Assembly: GCA_030430075.1 (NCBI GenBank) | Contig: JAUIGN010000008.1 | Coordinates: forward strand, 235,985 to 299,984 | From: a bacterium | GTDB lineage: Bacteria > Planctomycetota > Planctomycetia > Pirellulales > Pirellulaceae | Direction: 5' to 3' | Length of the DNA: 64,000 nt | In this document: one piece after another, positions 55,325-64,000 of the stretch | Layout: each line of letters starts with the position of its first letter | Position numbering within the stretch: the first letter of the stretch is position 1 | The notes under the pieces: model-generated | The model's database searches: none | The model's input: only the letters and a program-made list of their open reading frames with translations | Told to the model about the DNA's origin: nothing | Program-made: the position numbers and the translations under genes

Positions 55325-55735
55325 ATGTCGTCGTCGCGTAAGTCACTGGGCAGGCATACTCGGACGCGATCGGATCATGCCACGGAACTGGCCGAGGACT
55401 ACGTCGAGGCGATTGCGGAAATCATCGCCGAGGCCGGAGTGTGCCGCGCCGTCGACCTCACGGAACGATTCGAAGTGAGTCATGTGACCGTCAGCCGCAC
55501 GATCGGCCGGTTGGTTCGAGACGGTTTTGTGGAGACCGAGCCGTACGGGCCGGTCGTCCTGACGGCGAAAGGCAAACGGTTGGCCCGGATCGCTGCCGAT
55601 CGCCATTCCGTGGTGCTCGACTTCCTCATGGCGATCGGCGTGAGCGAGCAGGTGGCGCGGATTGACAGCGAGGGGATCGAGCACCATGTCAGCGACGAAA
55701 CGCTGGAAGCGATGCGCGACTTTCTTCAGCGCTGA
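55325..55735 (+). CDS. mntR: Manganese-dependent transcriptional regulator MntR
   Basis: A 136-aa DtxR/MntR-family repressor. The winged helix-turn-helix covers AGVCRAVDLTERFEVSHVTVS and RTIGRLVRDGFVE. Metal ligands correspond to those of Bacillus MntR: Asp25 and Glu28 in EDYVE, the His in DRHSVVLDFL, and EGIEHHVSDE. AAGGA precedes ATG 55325 by seven bases. Regulators of this type bind DNA when loaded with Mn(II) and repress uptake or activate export. No Mn transporter of the NRAMP or ABC type is in the window; operators next door at 54999-55043 are a likely target. Confidence 0.9.
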   Translation: MSSSRKSLGRHTRTRSDHATELAEDYVEAIAEIIAEAGVCRAVDLTERFEVSHVTVSRTIGRLVRDGFVETEPYGPVVLTAKGKRLARIAADRHSVVLDFLMAIGVSEQVARIDSEGIEHHVSDETLEAMRDFLQR

Positions 55736-55827
55736 CCGCAAGCGCTGCCGGCTGTCCCGACGCTCTTACCAGCGCTGCCGCCGCGCCCGCCCCCGCCTGG
55801 GACACGAGTTGACGTTTCCTGCCCGTC

Positions 55828-57255
55828 TCACGATGCCGCCGAATCGGGCGCGATCCGGGCCGTTTTCCAACGCCCGGTCCGAAAGACGGCGATCGCCGTC
55901 ACGGCCAGTACCGATTCCGCGATTGCCACGGACCAGAATACGCCGGCAGGCCCGAACTGCAACTGCTGGGCAAGTGCCCAAGCCATGGGAACCTGCAACA
56001 GCCAGAAACAAACAAAGTTAATGCGCGTCGGCGTCATCGTATCACCGGCACCGTTGAATGCCTGGGTCATTACCATCCCCCAGGCATAGAAGATGTAGCC
56101 GTAACTGATAATACGAAGGGCATCGGCCCCGAAGCGGATCGTCTCCGGGCGGTCAGAGAAGATCGCCACCAACCGGCTGCCGAACAGTAGAAACGTCAGC
56201 ATCACGCCGCCCAGGAAGACGGTGTTGTACCAACCGGTGAGCCAGACCGAGCGTTCGGCGCGAATGGGCTGCCTGGCGCCCAGGTTCTGACCCACCAGGG
56301 TTGCCGCGGCATTGCTCAACCCCCAGGCCGGCAGCAGGGCAAACACCACGATACGAATTGCAATCGTGTAGCCGGCCACGGCCGAGCCGCCGAACGGGGC
56401 CACGATCCGCATTAAGGCGACCCAGCTTGCGGTTGAAATAAGAAACTGCGTCACGCCGCCGACCGACAGTCGCAGTAGTTCCCGCATCAAGACCGGATCG
56501 ACGTGCAGCAGGGGTGGCCGGACGGCGATTCGACCCTGCTGTCGGCCCAGGACCCAGAGCTGGTAAGCGACGCCCGTACCGCGCCCGATCGTCGTCGCCA
56601 CCGCGGCGCCGGTAACACCAAGCTCGGGAAACGGTCCCCAACCGAAAATCAAACACGGGTCGAGCAGCAGGTTGACGCCGTTGGCCAGTCCCAGGGCCCG
56701 CATTGCCAACACCGGGTCGCCTGCCCCACGAAAAATGGCGTTGTTGAGAAACAGCAACATGATGACGACGTTCGTTCCCAGCAAGATCGCCGTGTAACGA
56801 CTTCCTGTCATCACCACTTCTTCGCCTGCCCCCATGAATGCGAGCAGATCGGCCGCGAAGACCGCGCAGGGAATCCCGCTCCCTACACCGAACAGGATGC
56901 CGACCAAGATGGCCTGCTTCGCAACCCGCGCCGCCCCGGCCGGGTTCCTTTCGCCAATCCGTCGAGCGACCATCGCCGTCGTGGCCATGCTGATGCCGAT
57001 GGCGAGCGAATAGATTATCGTCAGCAGCGACTCCGTCAATCCGACCGTGGCAATCGAGGCGTCGCCCAGGCGGCTGACGAAGTAGATGTCGCAAATCGCG
57101 AAGATCGATTCCATGGCCATTTCCAGCACCATCGGAATGGCCAGTACGGTGATCGCGCGGCTCAAACTGCCCGCCGTATAGTCATGTTCGCCGGAGCCCA
57201 GAGCCTCGCGAAGAAACCGCCCCCACGATGACGGTTGGTTTTGGAGATCGGCCAT
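55828..57255 (-). CDS. MATE-family multidrug/toxin exporter
   Basis: A 475-aa inner-membrane transporter with 12 hydrophobic helices in two homologous halves, family MATE (cation-coupled drug or metabolite export). Characteristic segments: AIPMVLEMAMESIFAICDIY, GLTESLLTIIYSLAIGISMA, GVTGAAVATTIGRGTGVAYQ, and NAAATLVGQNLGARQPIRAE with the QNLGA motif. AAGGAC precedes ATG 57255. The gene converges on mntR. The substrate is unknown. Confidence 0.92.
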   Translation of the reverse strand: MADLQNQPSSWGRFLREALGSGEHDYTAGSLSRAITVLAIPMVLEMAMESIFAICDIYFVSRLGDASIATVGLTESLLTIIYSLAIGISMATTAMVARRIGERNPAGAARVAKQAILVGILFGVGSGIPCAVFAADLLAFMGAGEEVVMTGSRYTAILLGTNVVIMLLFLNNAIFRGAGDPVLAMRALGLANGVNLLLDPCLIFGWGPFPELGVTGAAVATTIGRGTGVAYQLWVLGRQQGRIAVRPPLLHVDPVLMRELLRLSVGGVTQFLISTASWVALMRIVAPFGGSAVAGYTIAIRIVVFALLPAWGLSNAAATLVGQNLGARQPIRAERSVWLTGWYNTVFLGGVMLTFLLFGSRLVAIFSDRPETIRFGADALRIISYGYIFYAWGMVMTQAFNGAGDTMTPTRINFVCFWLLQVPMAWALAQQLQFGPAGVFWSVAIAESVLAVTAIAVFRTGRWKTARIAPDSAAS

Positions 57256-57587
57256 CTGGGGTCCTTGCCAGAAGAATCGGACGGTCAGATCGTACGCAAC
57301 ACCAGCCTGGCCGCCAAGTCACCGCCCCACTGGTCCACCAGACGACACGCGCGACGTCGACCAGGTTCGCCGCCGCCTGCGAAAAACGGGACCTGAAAAC
57401 GGTCGCATGGATGTGCCGATCGGGCGCCCTGCCGGGGCGACGCGGTCCGGTAACCCAGCCCCATTCACACCGAAGTATTCCGCACGCGGTCACTTCCTGG
57501 TAACGTACCGGAGTACGGGAGGGTGCCCTGCCAGCAGTCGCTGCCCGACCCGCCATACAGACGTTACCCCAGCAAGCGGTGGCCGGC
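57256..57587. other. 332-base divergent gap, nothing recognised
   Basis: Between the MATE gene and the alpha/beta hydrolase gene. I see no credible gene, repeat or clear promoter. Confidence 0.35.
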
Positions 57588-58823
57588 ATGAGCCTGATCG
57601 CGACCTGTCCCTGCGGAGCACGCTTCTCAGCCGCACCTGAGTTGGCCGGTAGGGTCGTGTCCTGCCCGACATGCGGCCAGGAGTTTCGTGTGCCGAACGC
57701 CCCACCCCCGCAGGGCCCGGACGCACAAACCCCCTTCCCTGCTCATCAGGCGTGGCCGCCGGCGAATTCGACGGGTGGCGGCGACGCGTCGCCGGTTCGT
57801 TCCACTGCGGCCCAGCAGCAGCCGTCCCGCACAGGGTCGGCAGCCGGCGCGGCGGGGATCAAGTATGTCGTCATCGGCCTCGGCGTGGCCCTCGCGGTCG
57901 GCGCGTTCACGGTTGTCGTGGCCCTGGTGCTCGCCTTGCCCGGGCTGCGGTTCGCCATGGTCCCCGGGATTTCGGCCTCGCCACCCAAGGATCAAACGCT
58001 CCTTGCCGCTCGTCGAGGGTTTGTCACCAACCTTGTTCGTTCCGGCGAATTCTACGGGCCGCCCGATATCCCGCCGCCCGGCAGCGGATTTGAGTTGATC
58101 GAATATCAGTCGGCGGTCGGACCGTTGGCGGCCTACGTCACCACGGACCCGAGCGATGGGGGCCGGCACCCGGCCATCGTTTGGATCACCGGAGGCGACA
58201 ACAATTCCGTGGGCGATGTCTGGTCGCCCAGCAGTCGCCGTAATGACCAGTCGGCCAGTGCCTTTCGAAAGGCGGGCATCGTGATGATGTTCCCCTCCCA
58301 GCGTGGTGGCAACGACAACCCCGGCAAACGCGAAGGCTTCTATGGCGAGGTTGATGATATCCTGGCCGCTACCGAGCACTTGGCCCGGCTTCCCTACGTG
58401 GATCCCGAGCTGATCTATCTGGGCGGCCATAGTACGGGTGGCACCATGGTGATGCTGGTTGCCGCTTGCTCCGATCGCTACCGGGCCGTCTTCTCACTGG
58501 GACCGGTCGCCGGCGCCGCTCAGTACGGCGGCCAGTTCGTGTACTGCAATCATCAGGATGAACAGGAGATGCGCCTCCGCTCGCCCCTGATGTGGATGCA
58601 CTGCGTCAAGTCTCCAATGTACGTCTTCGAAGGGGCCGAGAACGGCAACTGGTCCGCCATCCAGATGATGGTCGACGTCAACGACAATTCTCAGATTCAG
58701 TTTTTCAAAGTTCCCGGCCACGACCACTTCACCGTGATTGCTCCGCTCGCCGAGCAGTTGGCCCAGGGAATTGTGACAGGAAAACTGGCGATCACGCAGC
58801 AGATGGTGGATGGGTTGCGGTAA
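57588..58823 (+). CDS. Membrane-anchored alpha/beta hydrolase with N-terminal zinc ribbon
   Basis: A 411-aa protein. It begins with a zinc ribbon typical of planctomycetes (CPCGARFSAAPELAGRVVSC then CPTCGQEF), a Pro/Gln-rich linker, a membrane span near 88-118 (KYVVIGLGVALAVGAFTVVV) and an alpha/beta hydrolase domain of the prolyl-oligopeptidase/dienelactone type: HPAIVWITGGDNNSVG, nucleophile elbow GGHSTGG with the Ser, and a C-terminal VPGHDHFTV His. The topology puts the catalytic domain outside. ATG 57588 versus an in-frame GTG at 57579 is undecided. Substrate unknown. Confidence 0.8.
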   Translation: MSLIATCPCGARFSAAPELAGRVVSCPTCGQEFRVPNAPPPQGPDAQTPFPAHQAWPPANSTGGGDASPVRSTAAQQQPSRTGSAAGAAGIKYVVIGLGVALAVGAFTVVVALVLALPGLRFAMVPGISASPPKDQTLLAARRGFVTNLVRSGEFYGPPDIPPPGSGFELIEYQSAVGPLAAYVTTDPSDGGRHPAIVWITGGDNNSVGDVWSPSSRRNDQSASAFRKAGIVMMFPSQRGGNDNPGKREGFYGEVDDILAATEHLARLPYVDPELIYLGGHSTGGTMVMLVAACSDRYRAVFSLGPVAGAAQYGGQFVYCNHQDEQEMRLRSPLMWMHCVKSPMYVFEGAENGNWSAIQMMVDVNDNSQIQFFKVPGHDHFTVIAPLAEQLAQGIVTGKLAITQQMVDGLR

Positions 58824-58964
58824 GCATGACTCGCCTTGAAACTGTCGGCGTGCGGTCTGCGAAGGGCGACGTTGGCGGCCGTGAATCCCACGACGCGAAG
58901 CAAGCTTTCTGCGGCCACTTTGAGCATCGGTATCTTTATTCAACGACCACCTGGAGCTACTGTG

Positions 58965-59672
58965 ATGACACGCCTGTCTCGTTTGTCCAAACCGCGATGC
59001 GCCGTCGCGTTCGTGCTACTCTTCCTGACGCCCCTCGTGCCGCACCTGCTGTGCAGCAGCCTGGCCGCCGCCGAACCCGTGTCGCCGGACCTGGAGGTGA
59101 GTGTCCTCAAGGCCGGCCTCGCCTATCTGAACGCCGTACGGGCGGATCCCTCCGCGCATGCCGCTCCCGGCACGAAGTTGGACAAGTACAGTCAATATCG
59201 AACCATCTGCGTGAACCTCACAGGGCATGCGAAGCAAACGGTCCCGTTGCGTTGGAGCGACGACCTGTATCGCATCGCCGTCGAGAAAGCCAACTTCCTG
59301 CGCAAAGTGAGCCTGGCCAAAGGCGATCTCTACATGGTGCACGTTCCCTCTGCTGCAGAGCTCAAGGGAACAGGATGGGAATCGAAAGCCGGCTGGCGAA
59401 TTCGCGGCGAGAACATCGCCCGGTCGTCGGCCAACCGCAACAAGATTATCCACGATCAGGCGGGAGAGATGTTCATCCGCGGCTGGATCAACGATCGCTA
59501 TGAGCTCGAGCGAAACTCGCCGCCCGGCCATCGCTACTCGCTGCTTGGCGGCGAACCGGGTGAGGGCCAATCGGCACAGCGCGAATTCGGCATGGCGATC
59601 GTTCAATTTCGAATTCCAAATAATCCGGACCGGCCCCACCTCTACTACATTGCCGTGGCGATCGTACGATAA
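58965..59672 (+). CDS. Secreted CAP-domain (SCP/PR-1-like) protein
   Basis: A 235-aa protein with a signal peptide (CAVAFVLLFLTPLVPHLLCS). The remainder fits the CAP superfamily, secreted proteins found in all domains of life: GLAYLNAVRADPSAHA, RWSDDLYRIAVEKANFL, GENIARSS and MFIRGWINDRYELERNSPPG, GHRYSLLGG. The conserved His and Glu of the CAP cavity appear to be present (the H in VHVP and in GHRY, the E in GEN). The molecular function is unclear. GGAG nine bases upstream supports ATG 58965. Confidence 0.7.
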   Translation: MTRLSRLSKPRCAVAFVLLFLTPLVPHLLCSSLAAAEPVSPDLEVSVLKAGLAYLNAVRADPSAHAAPGTKLDKYSQYRTICVNLTGHAKQTVPLRWSDDLYRIAVEKANFLRKVSLAKGDLYMVHVPSAAELKGTGWESKAGWRIRGENIARSSANRNKIIHDQAGEMFIRGWINDRYELERNSPPGHRYSLLGGEPGEGQSAQREFGMAIVQFRIPNNPDRPHLYYIAVAIVR

Positions 59673-59961
59673 GCCGCTTGCAGTCTGCCCGTCGGGATCG
59701 AGGCATTCTTGAACTGCCCGTGCGCGGTGCGCGTCCTTCAGTGCGCCGGGTGGCTGGCGTACGCGCCGTGACGGCGGCAGTACGTGGTAAGCCACGTTGA
59801 ATTGCCTCATAATACGCGCCGCTTTCGCGGAAACGCGATCGCCATGACTTCGACCTGCCAGGCGTCATGCTAAGCCCGGCGAGTCGAGGTAACGGATCGC
59901 CGGAATGATCCGAGAGGAGCAATTTGCCCATATCATTCATTCAGTATAGGTAGCCCAGGCA

Positions 59962-62900
59962 ATGAGGCGCGCGCACCGAAGCACCGATCCGCGGTCTGCA
60001 AAACGACGTCGGTTGATGATTCCTCGATTGGAGCGGCTCGAAGACCGACGTCTGCTGGCCTACTTCGAGAGCTTCGAGAGTGGCTTAGGGCCGGAATGGT
60101 CGATCGCGTCCGTCGATCCAGACGCTCGAGTCGAAGTACGCGACTTGGCAGCGGAAGGGATCATCACGGCAGGGCCCAGTCTCGAGTTTACACAGGGTGG
60201 TAACGAGCAGGCACTCGTCTTTGATTCGACCAACGGCACGGCAGGCAATGATCTATCGATTGCCATTCTGTCGCTCGACCTGTCTGCACTGACTGATGCG
60301 ATTCTTACTTTTCAGCACTATGAAGTCGGCGATACGAATCACTCGATTCCAGACGAACACACGACACTGACAGCGGGCGACGGCATCGCGATCAGTGACG
60401 ACGGCATGACCTGGTATGAACTTTTCGACCGCAATGGCGAGGGAATCAATCGTGGCGGAGACGGGCTTTGGCGGCTGCGCCAGATCGATTTGGGACATGA
60501 GATTGACCGCATCAACAGCCAGTTTACCGGTGCCGACCTGCAGTTTTCGGATGAATTGCGCCTGAAATTCTCACAGTACGATGACCGCCCTTTGCCCACG
60601 GATGGTTGGGCAATCGACGACATCCGGATTGAAGGGGCGACGCCCGTATTTACTCCGGCGCGGGCGCGAGGTGCATTTCATCGTTTTACGAATGCGGGTG
60701 AGAGCGAAGAAGACTACTATTTTCGGGTCGGTTTTTTCGGCAACGTCGATGCCAACACCCCCATTCTTGTCTCGGTACATGGAACGACGGGCGCCTTTGG
60801 GAGTGTCCACGCAACCCGCTGGCAGCGATATATCCGCGACAACGACGACGACATTGACTCGTTGATTGTGGTGACGCCTGCCTTTCCTCCAGAAGGGCGA
60901 TTTCGGTCCGAGGTCGGCTATGGCCGCCTCTCCTGGAATGAGACGACGACGGCGGCGGCCGATCTGGCCCTGCTGGAAACGGTCGACACGATTGCCGCTT
61001 CCGGGTTTGGCGATGCCTCAGAACTCTTTATCTGGGGGTTTTCACAGGGTGGGTCCTACGCGCTGCGCTTCACAGCGGCGCATCCCGATCGGGTCGCCGC
61101 GGCCGTGATTGGCGCGACCGGTTCGCAACTGATGGCGACCGAAGCGATCGCCTGGCAGTACGGAATGGGTGAACGCGACGATTACCCGCAGCCCGGTTCC
61201 GTCGACCTTGACGTTCCAGACGCGCTCGCCAGCCGAGTCCAGTTTTGGATCGGCGAGCACGATGACGATACCGAACACGATTTGCTGCCCAAGAGTCCCG
61301 CCGCCGTTTCGTCGTCGGGCACGCAGCGTGTCGAGCGATCATTCAACGCCTTCGAGTCGTGGCGCACGGAAGCGAGTTCGCGGGGAATCGACGAGACGAC
61401 GTTTGAGCACGAGTTGTTTGTCGTCGGTGACCATGAGCATGAGTGGTTTGACGCCGATACGGACGCCGTGTTCGAATTTCTGTTCCGAGATCGGAGCCAG
61501 GGCCAGGTGCCGGTCAAGTTGCATCCACGGATTGTGGAAGTTCCCACGTCGAGTCAGCAGAGGCTGACACTGCCGCAGAACGTCCCGCAGTTAGCACCGG
61601 GAGGGCAGGCATTCATCGAATTGTGGGTCGAAGCGCAGCCAGGAGTCCCGGCTGGCGTCAAGTCCGGTGTGGTCGATCTCTACCTGGATGAAGATGTTGC
61701 CATCATCGATGCGAACGCAATCTCCCACGGTGCCGTCTTCAATATCAATACGGGGTACGACTACAACGGCGCTTCTCCCGGCTTCATTCGCGAATTCCGC
61801 GGTGCGACCGGGCAAGCGGGGGTCGGCCAGGGAGAGTTTGCCCTGTTCGGTCGAGTTGGTTTTACGGCACTGGCCCTCACAGACACCACGCAGTTGGTGG
61901 CCGGCCTGGTACGTTCCGCAGGTAGAGATTTTATGCTGGCCAATGATCAGAGCCATCGCACTGACCTGCTGCCGGTTCCACAAACGTTCATCTCCGACGA
62001 CAGGCAAGCGGTTCAAGGTTCATTGGTGCAAGATACGAACTCGAATGGGATTCAAGATGCGGCGGAGGCCGGAGTCTCGGGGCAGGCAGTCGAGTTGCAG
62101 CATCTGGATGGGGCCTTGGTGTCGATTCGACGGAGCATTGAGCCCGACGATTACGGTGACGGAGCCTACCTGAATTGGGTCAATCCCTGGGTTGAACTCT
62201 CCGCCGAAGGGTCGAACGTTCTCAGTACCGGTGTGCGGTCCGACTTGCGAGACGTCGCGTCACAGGCATCCACCGGCATGAGCGTTTTTCAGACATTTAC
62301 CACCGAGGGCGTATTCACGACTTGGGAACACGGCGAACGCGCGCTCCGCATGGACTTTAACGCACCGGCCACGCGAGTTGCGATCGACGTGATCTCGAAC
62401 TCCAGTTCCGATGTTGGCCGCCTGGACGTCTTCAATAAGGACGGGCAGCTCCTCGCGTCCGACACATCGCCCAGTCTGAGTTCCGGCGAATCCGCAACAC
62501 TGGTGATTACCCGACCCGCCGGCGACATCGCTTACGCCGTTGTCGCCGGCGATGACGATACGGTCCGATTGGACAACCTGACCTTCGACGTCAATGCGCT
62601 GGTGACCAGTGACGCGGCCGGACACTATCGGTTCCCCGATGTCGATGCCGGGAGTTACAAGGTTGTGAGTGGCCTTCCGAACGGATGGAGCCATACCTCT
62701 CCGGCGAACGGCCAGCGGCAAGTCGCGATTGCGGCAGGCGAATCTCTGGCCGACCAGGACTTTGGCATGGTAGAGACGACCCTCCCGGTCCTCACCGCGT
62801 TCAGCCGCCATGACCCGGCCGTGAGCCCGACGAACGCAGATACGCTTGTATTTCGAGCGGTCTTTGATGCGGATGTTCAGAATGTTAGTGCGGCCGATTT

Positions 62901-64000
62901 CGAGGTGGTGGGAACAACTGCCACTGTCACCGACGTCTCAGCCCTGACGAGCAGCACCTACGACATTACCTTGTCAGGAGGCAATCTGCCAAGCTTGAAC
63001 GGGACGGTCGGGCTGAATCTGGCGAGTGATCACAATATCTCCAGCCCGGCAGGCACGGTACTGCCAAATACCGAGCCTTCCACGGACGAGTCGTACGAAC
63101 TGGACAACACGGCGCCCACGATCGTCTCCTTCACACGCCAGTCCCCAGCGTCGACGCCGACGAATGCGGATGTCCTGGTTTTCCGCGCCACGTTCAGCGA
63201 GTCGGTGGCGAACGTTACCACGGCCGACTTTACGGCGACCGGCACGACCGCGTCGGTCACCCACATCGGGCAAGTCACCGGCGACACCTACGACATCACG
63301 GTCTCTGGTGGTGACCTGGCCGGGTTGAACGGCCCGGTCGGTTTGAACCTGGCCGGCGGCCAGGACATCACGGACCTGGTGGGCAACCCATTGGTCGCGG
63401 TTGAGCCCCCCACGGACGAGTCGTACGATCTGGACAACATGGCACCAACGACCGTCTCCTTCACACGCCAGTCCCCAGCGTCAAACCCCACGAATGCGAA
63501 CGTGCTGTTGTTCCGCGCCACGTTCAGCGAGTCGGTGACGAACGTCAACACGGCCGACTTTACGGCGACCGGTACGACCGCGTCGATCACCCATGTCGGG
63601 CAAGTCACCGGCGACACCTACGACATCACGGTCTCCGGTGGTGACCTGTCCGGGTTGAACGGTCCGGTCGGTTTGAACCTGGCCGGCGGCCAGGACATCA
63701 CGGACCTGGTTGGCAACCCGCTGGTCGCGGTTGAGCCCCCCACGGAAGAGTCGTACGAACTGGACAACACGGCACCAACGACCGTCTCCTTCACACGCCA
63801 TTCCCCAGCGTCGACGCCGACGAATGCGGATGTCCTGGTTTTCCGCGCCACGTTCAGCGAGTCGGTGACCAACGTCAACACGGCCGACTTTACGGCGACC
63901 GGCACGACCGCGTCGGTCACCCACATCGGGCAAGTCACCGGCGACACCTACGACATCACGGTCTCTGGTGGTGACCTGGCCGGGTTGAACGGCCCGGTCG
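59962..64000 (+). CDS. Large surface protein with esterase-like domain and tandem Ig-like repeats (3' end outside window)
   Basis: Over 1346 codons with no stop. The N-terminus has a basic stretch then LERLEDRRLLAYFE, a motif shared by many large planctomycete surface proteins. Residues 20-235 form a beta domain. A alpha/beta hydrolase region carries GFSQGG with Ser361 and a His near 491-493, resembling esterases. A SdrD-B-like segment (GSLVQDTNSNGIQDAAEAG, about 686-705) and its end near 885 (TSDAAGHYRFPDVDAGSYKV) enclose another domain. From base 62773, 330-base units repeat: a diverged one, then units at 63103, 63433 and 63763, each ending in ESYxLDN. The start has only AGG nearby; the gene is otherwise undisturbed. 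Adhesion or polymer attachment is likely but unproven. Confidence 0.85.
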   Translation, partial: MRRAHRSTDPRSAKRRRLMIPRLERLEDRRLLAYFESFESGLGPEWSIASVDPDARVEVRDLAAEGIITAGPSLEFTQGGNEQALVFDSTNGTAGNDLSIAILSLDLSALTDAILTFQHYEVGDTNHSIPDEHTTLTAGDGIAISDDGMTWYELFDRNGEGINRGGDGLWRLRQIDLGHEIDRINSQFTGADLQFSDELRLKFSQYDDRPLPTDGWAIDDIRIEGATPVFTPARARGAFHRFTNAGESEEDYYFRVGFFGNVDANTPILVSVHGTTGAFGSVHATRWQRYIRDNDDDIDSLIVVTPAFPPEGRFRSEVGYGRLSWNETTTAAADLALLETVDTIAASGFGDASELFIWGFSQGGSYALRFTAAHPDRVAAAVIGATGSQLMATEAIAWQYGMGERDDYPQPGSVDLDVPDALASRVQFWIGEHDDDTEHDLLPKSPAAVSSSGTQRVERSFNAFESWRTEASSRGIDETTFEHELFVVGDHEHEWFDADTDAVFEFLFRDRSQGQVPVKLHPRIVEVPTSSQQRLTLPQNVPQLAPGGQAFIELWVEAQPGVPAGVKSGVVDLYLDEDVAIIDANAISHGAVFNINTGYDYNGASPGFIREFRGATGQAGVGQGEFALFGRVGFTALALTDTTQLVAGLVRSAGRDFMLANDQSHRTDLLPVPQTFISDDRQAVQGSLVQDTNSNGIQDAAEAGVSGQAVELQHLDGALVSIRRSIEPDDYGDGAYLNWVNPWVELSAEGSNVLSTGVRSDLRDVASQASTGMSVFQTFTTEGVFTTWEHGERALRMDFNAPATRVAIDVISNSSSDVGRLDVFNKDGQLLASDTSPSLSSGESATLVITRPAGDIAYAVVAGDDDTVRLDNLTFDVNALVTSDAAGHYRFPDVDAGSYKVVSGLPNGWSHTSPANGQRQVAIAAGESLADQDFGMVETTLPVLTAFSRHDPAVSPTNADTLVFRAVFDADVQNVSAADFEVVGTTATVTDVSALTSSTYDITLSGGNLPSLNGTVGLNLASDHNISSPAGTVLPNTEPSTDESYELDNTAPTIVSFTRQSPASTPTNADVLVFRATFSESVANVTTADFTATGTTASVTHIGQVTGDTYDITVSGGDLAGLNGPVGLNLAGGQDITDLVGNPLVAVEPPTDESYDLDNMAPTTVSFTRQSPASNPTNANVLLFRATFSESVTNVNTADFTATGTTASITHVGQVTGDTYDITVSGGDLSGLNGPVGLNLAGGQDITDLVGNPLVAVEPPTEESYELDNTAPTTVSFTRHSPASTPTNADVLVFRATFSESVTNVNTADFTATGTTASVTHIGQVTGDTYDITVSGGDLAGLNGPV
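62773..64000 (+). repeat. 330-base tandem repeats inside the surface protein gene
   Basis: Units start at 62773 (diverged), 63103, 63433 and 63763 (cut by the window end). The last three are nearly identical over long stretches, for example GTCTCCTTCACACGCCA and GGCGACACCTACGACATCAC. Each encodes 110 residues of an Ig-like domain. Near-identity suggests recent duplication or ongoing gene conversion. Confidence 0.92.

Overview
The window looks like a chromosomal segment of a planctomycete (Planctomycetota, probably Pirellulales-like). The DNA is GC-rich. It carries two DUF1501 proteins with Tat-type leaders, two DUF1559 pseudopilin-like genes, an ECF sigma factor divergent from a Ser/Thr kinase, several secreted PQQ-like beta-propellers, a ThuA protein and a large surface protein with an LEDRRLLA-type N-terminus. 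I see no rRNA, CRISPR array, integrase or transposase. The placement is an inference from gene content, not from a database search.

Layout. 1-4.3 kb: end of the ribosomal protein region (secY, adk, rpmJ, rpsM, rpsK, rpoA, rplQ), without map or infA and with a 354-base repeat-bearing gap between rpmJ and rpsM. 4.4-10 kb: a HELWH putative metallopeptidase, then a divergent ECF sigma factor and a transmembrane Ser/Thr kinase whose N-terminus carries an anti-sigma-like zinc motif. 10.3-15.6 kb: a translationally coupled pair, a TIR protein and an nSTAND-type P-loop ATPase with WD40 repeats, the best candidate for a conflict or defence system. 15.9-25.2 kb: secreted and metabolic genes, tRNA-His with its own promoter and terminator, and an extremely acidic Tyr/Asp/Glu-repeat secreted protein. 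25.5-33 kb: ThuA, two DUF1501 proteins, a DUF255/YyaL-like protein and panB. 33.6-41.3 kb: two PQQ propellers around a SWIM-SNF2 helicase, then a membrane coiled-coil zinc-ribbon protein. 41.7-47.4 kb: the imuA-imuB-dnaE2 mutasome cassette. 47.7-59.7 kb: secreted proteins, a DUF368 lipid-carrier translocase, a DUF1559 gene interrupted by an in-frame TAG, a second DUF1559 gene under a promoter overlapped by two palindromes, mntR, a MATE exporter, an alpha/beta hydrolase and a CAP-domain protein. 60-64 kb: the start of a very large surface protein with an esterase-like domain and 330-base tandem repeats, running off the window.

Non-coding structure is unusually rich. A polar family of intergenic repeats (core GCCGTTGGGCGTTAGCCCCG) occurs at seven places, all on the + strand. 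A separate 105-base element is present twice, inverted, with three mismatches. Short direct repeats (13-21 bases) sit in several gaps. A pair of REP-like hairpins with compensatory changes lies at 38.6 kb. Two TAGC-N4-GCTA palindromes lie over the promoter of a DUF1559 gene next to mntR and resemble MntR boxes.

Genes that plausibly work together are the translation and RNA polymerase cluster, the sigma-kinase pair, the TIR-STAND pair, panB with the YyaL-like gene (13 bases apart), the HEITH-LRR protein with the creatininase homologue (3 bases apart), the mutasome cassette, and mntR with the neighbouring operator. Start codons were chosen by ribosome binding site and family length. Functions come from recognised motifs in the translated sequence, not from searches.
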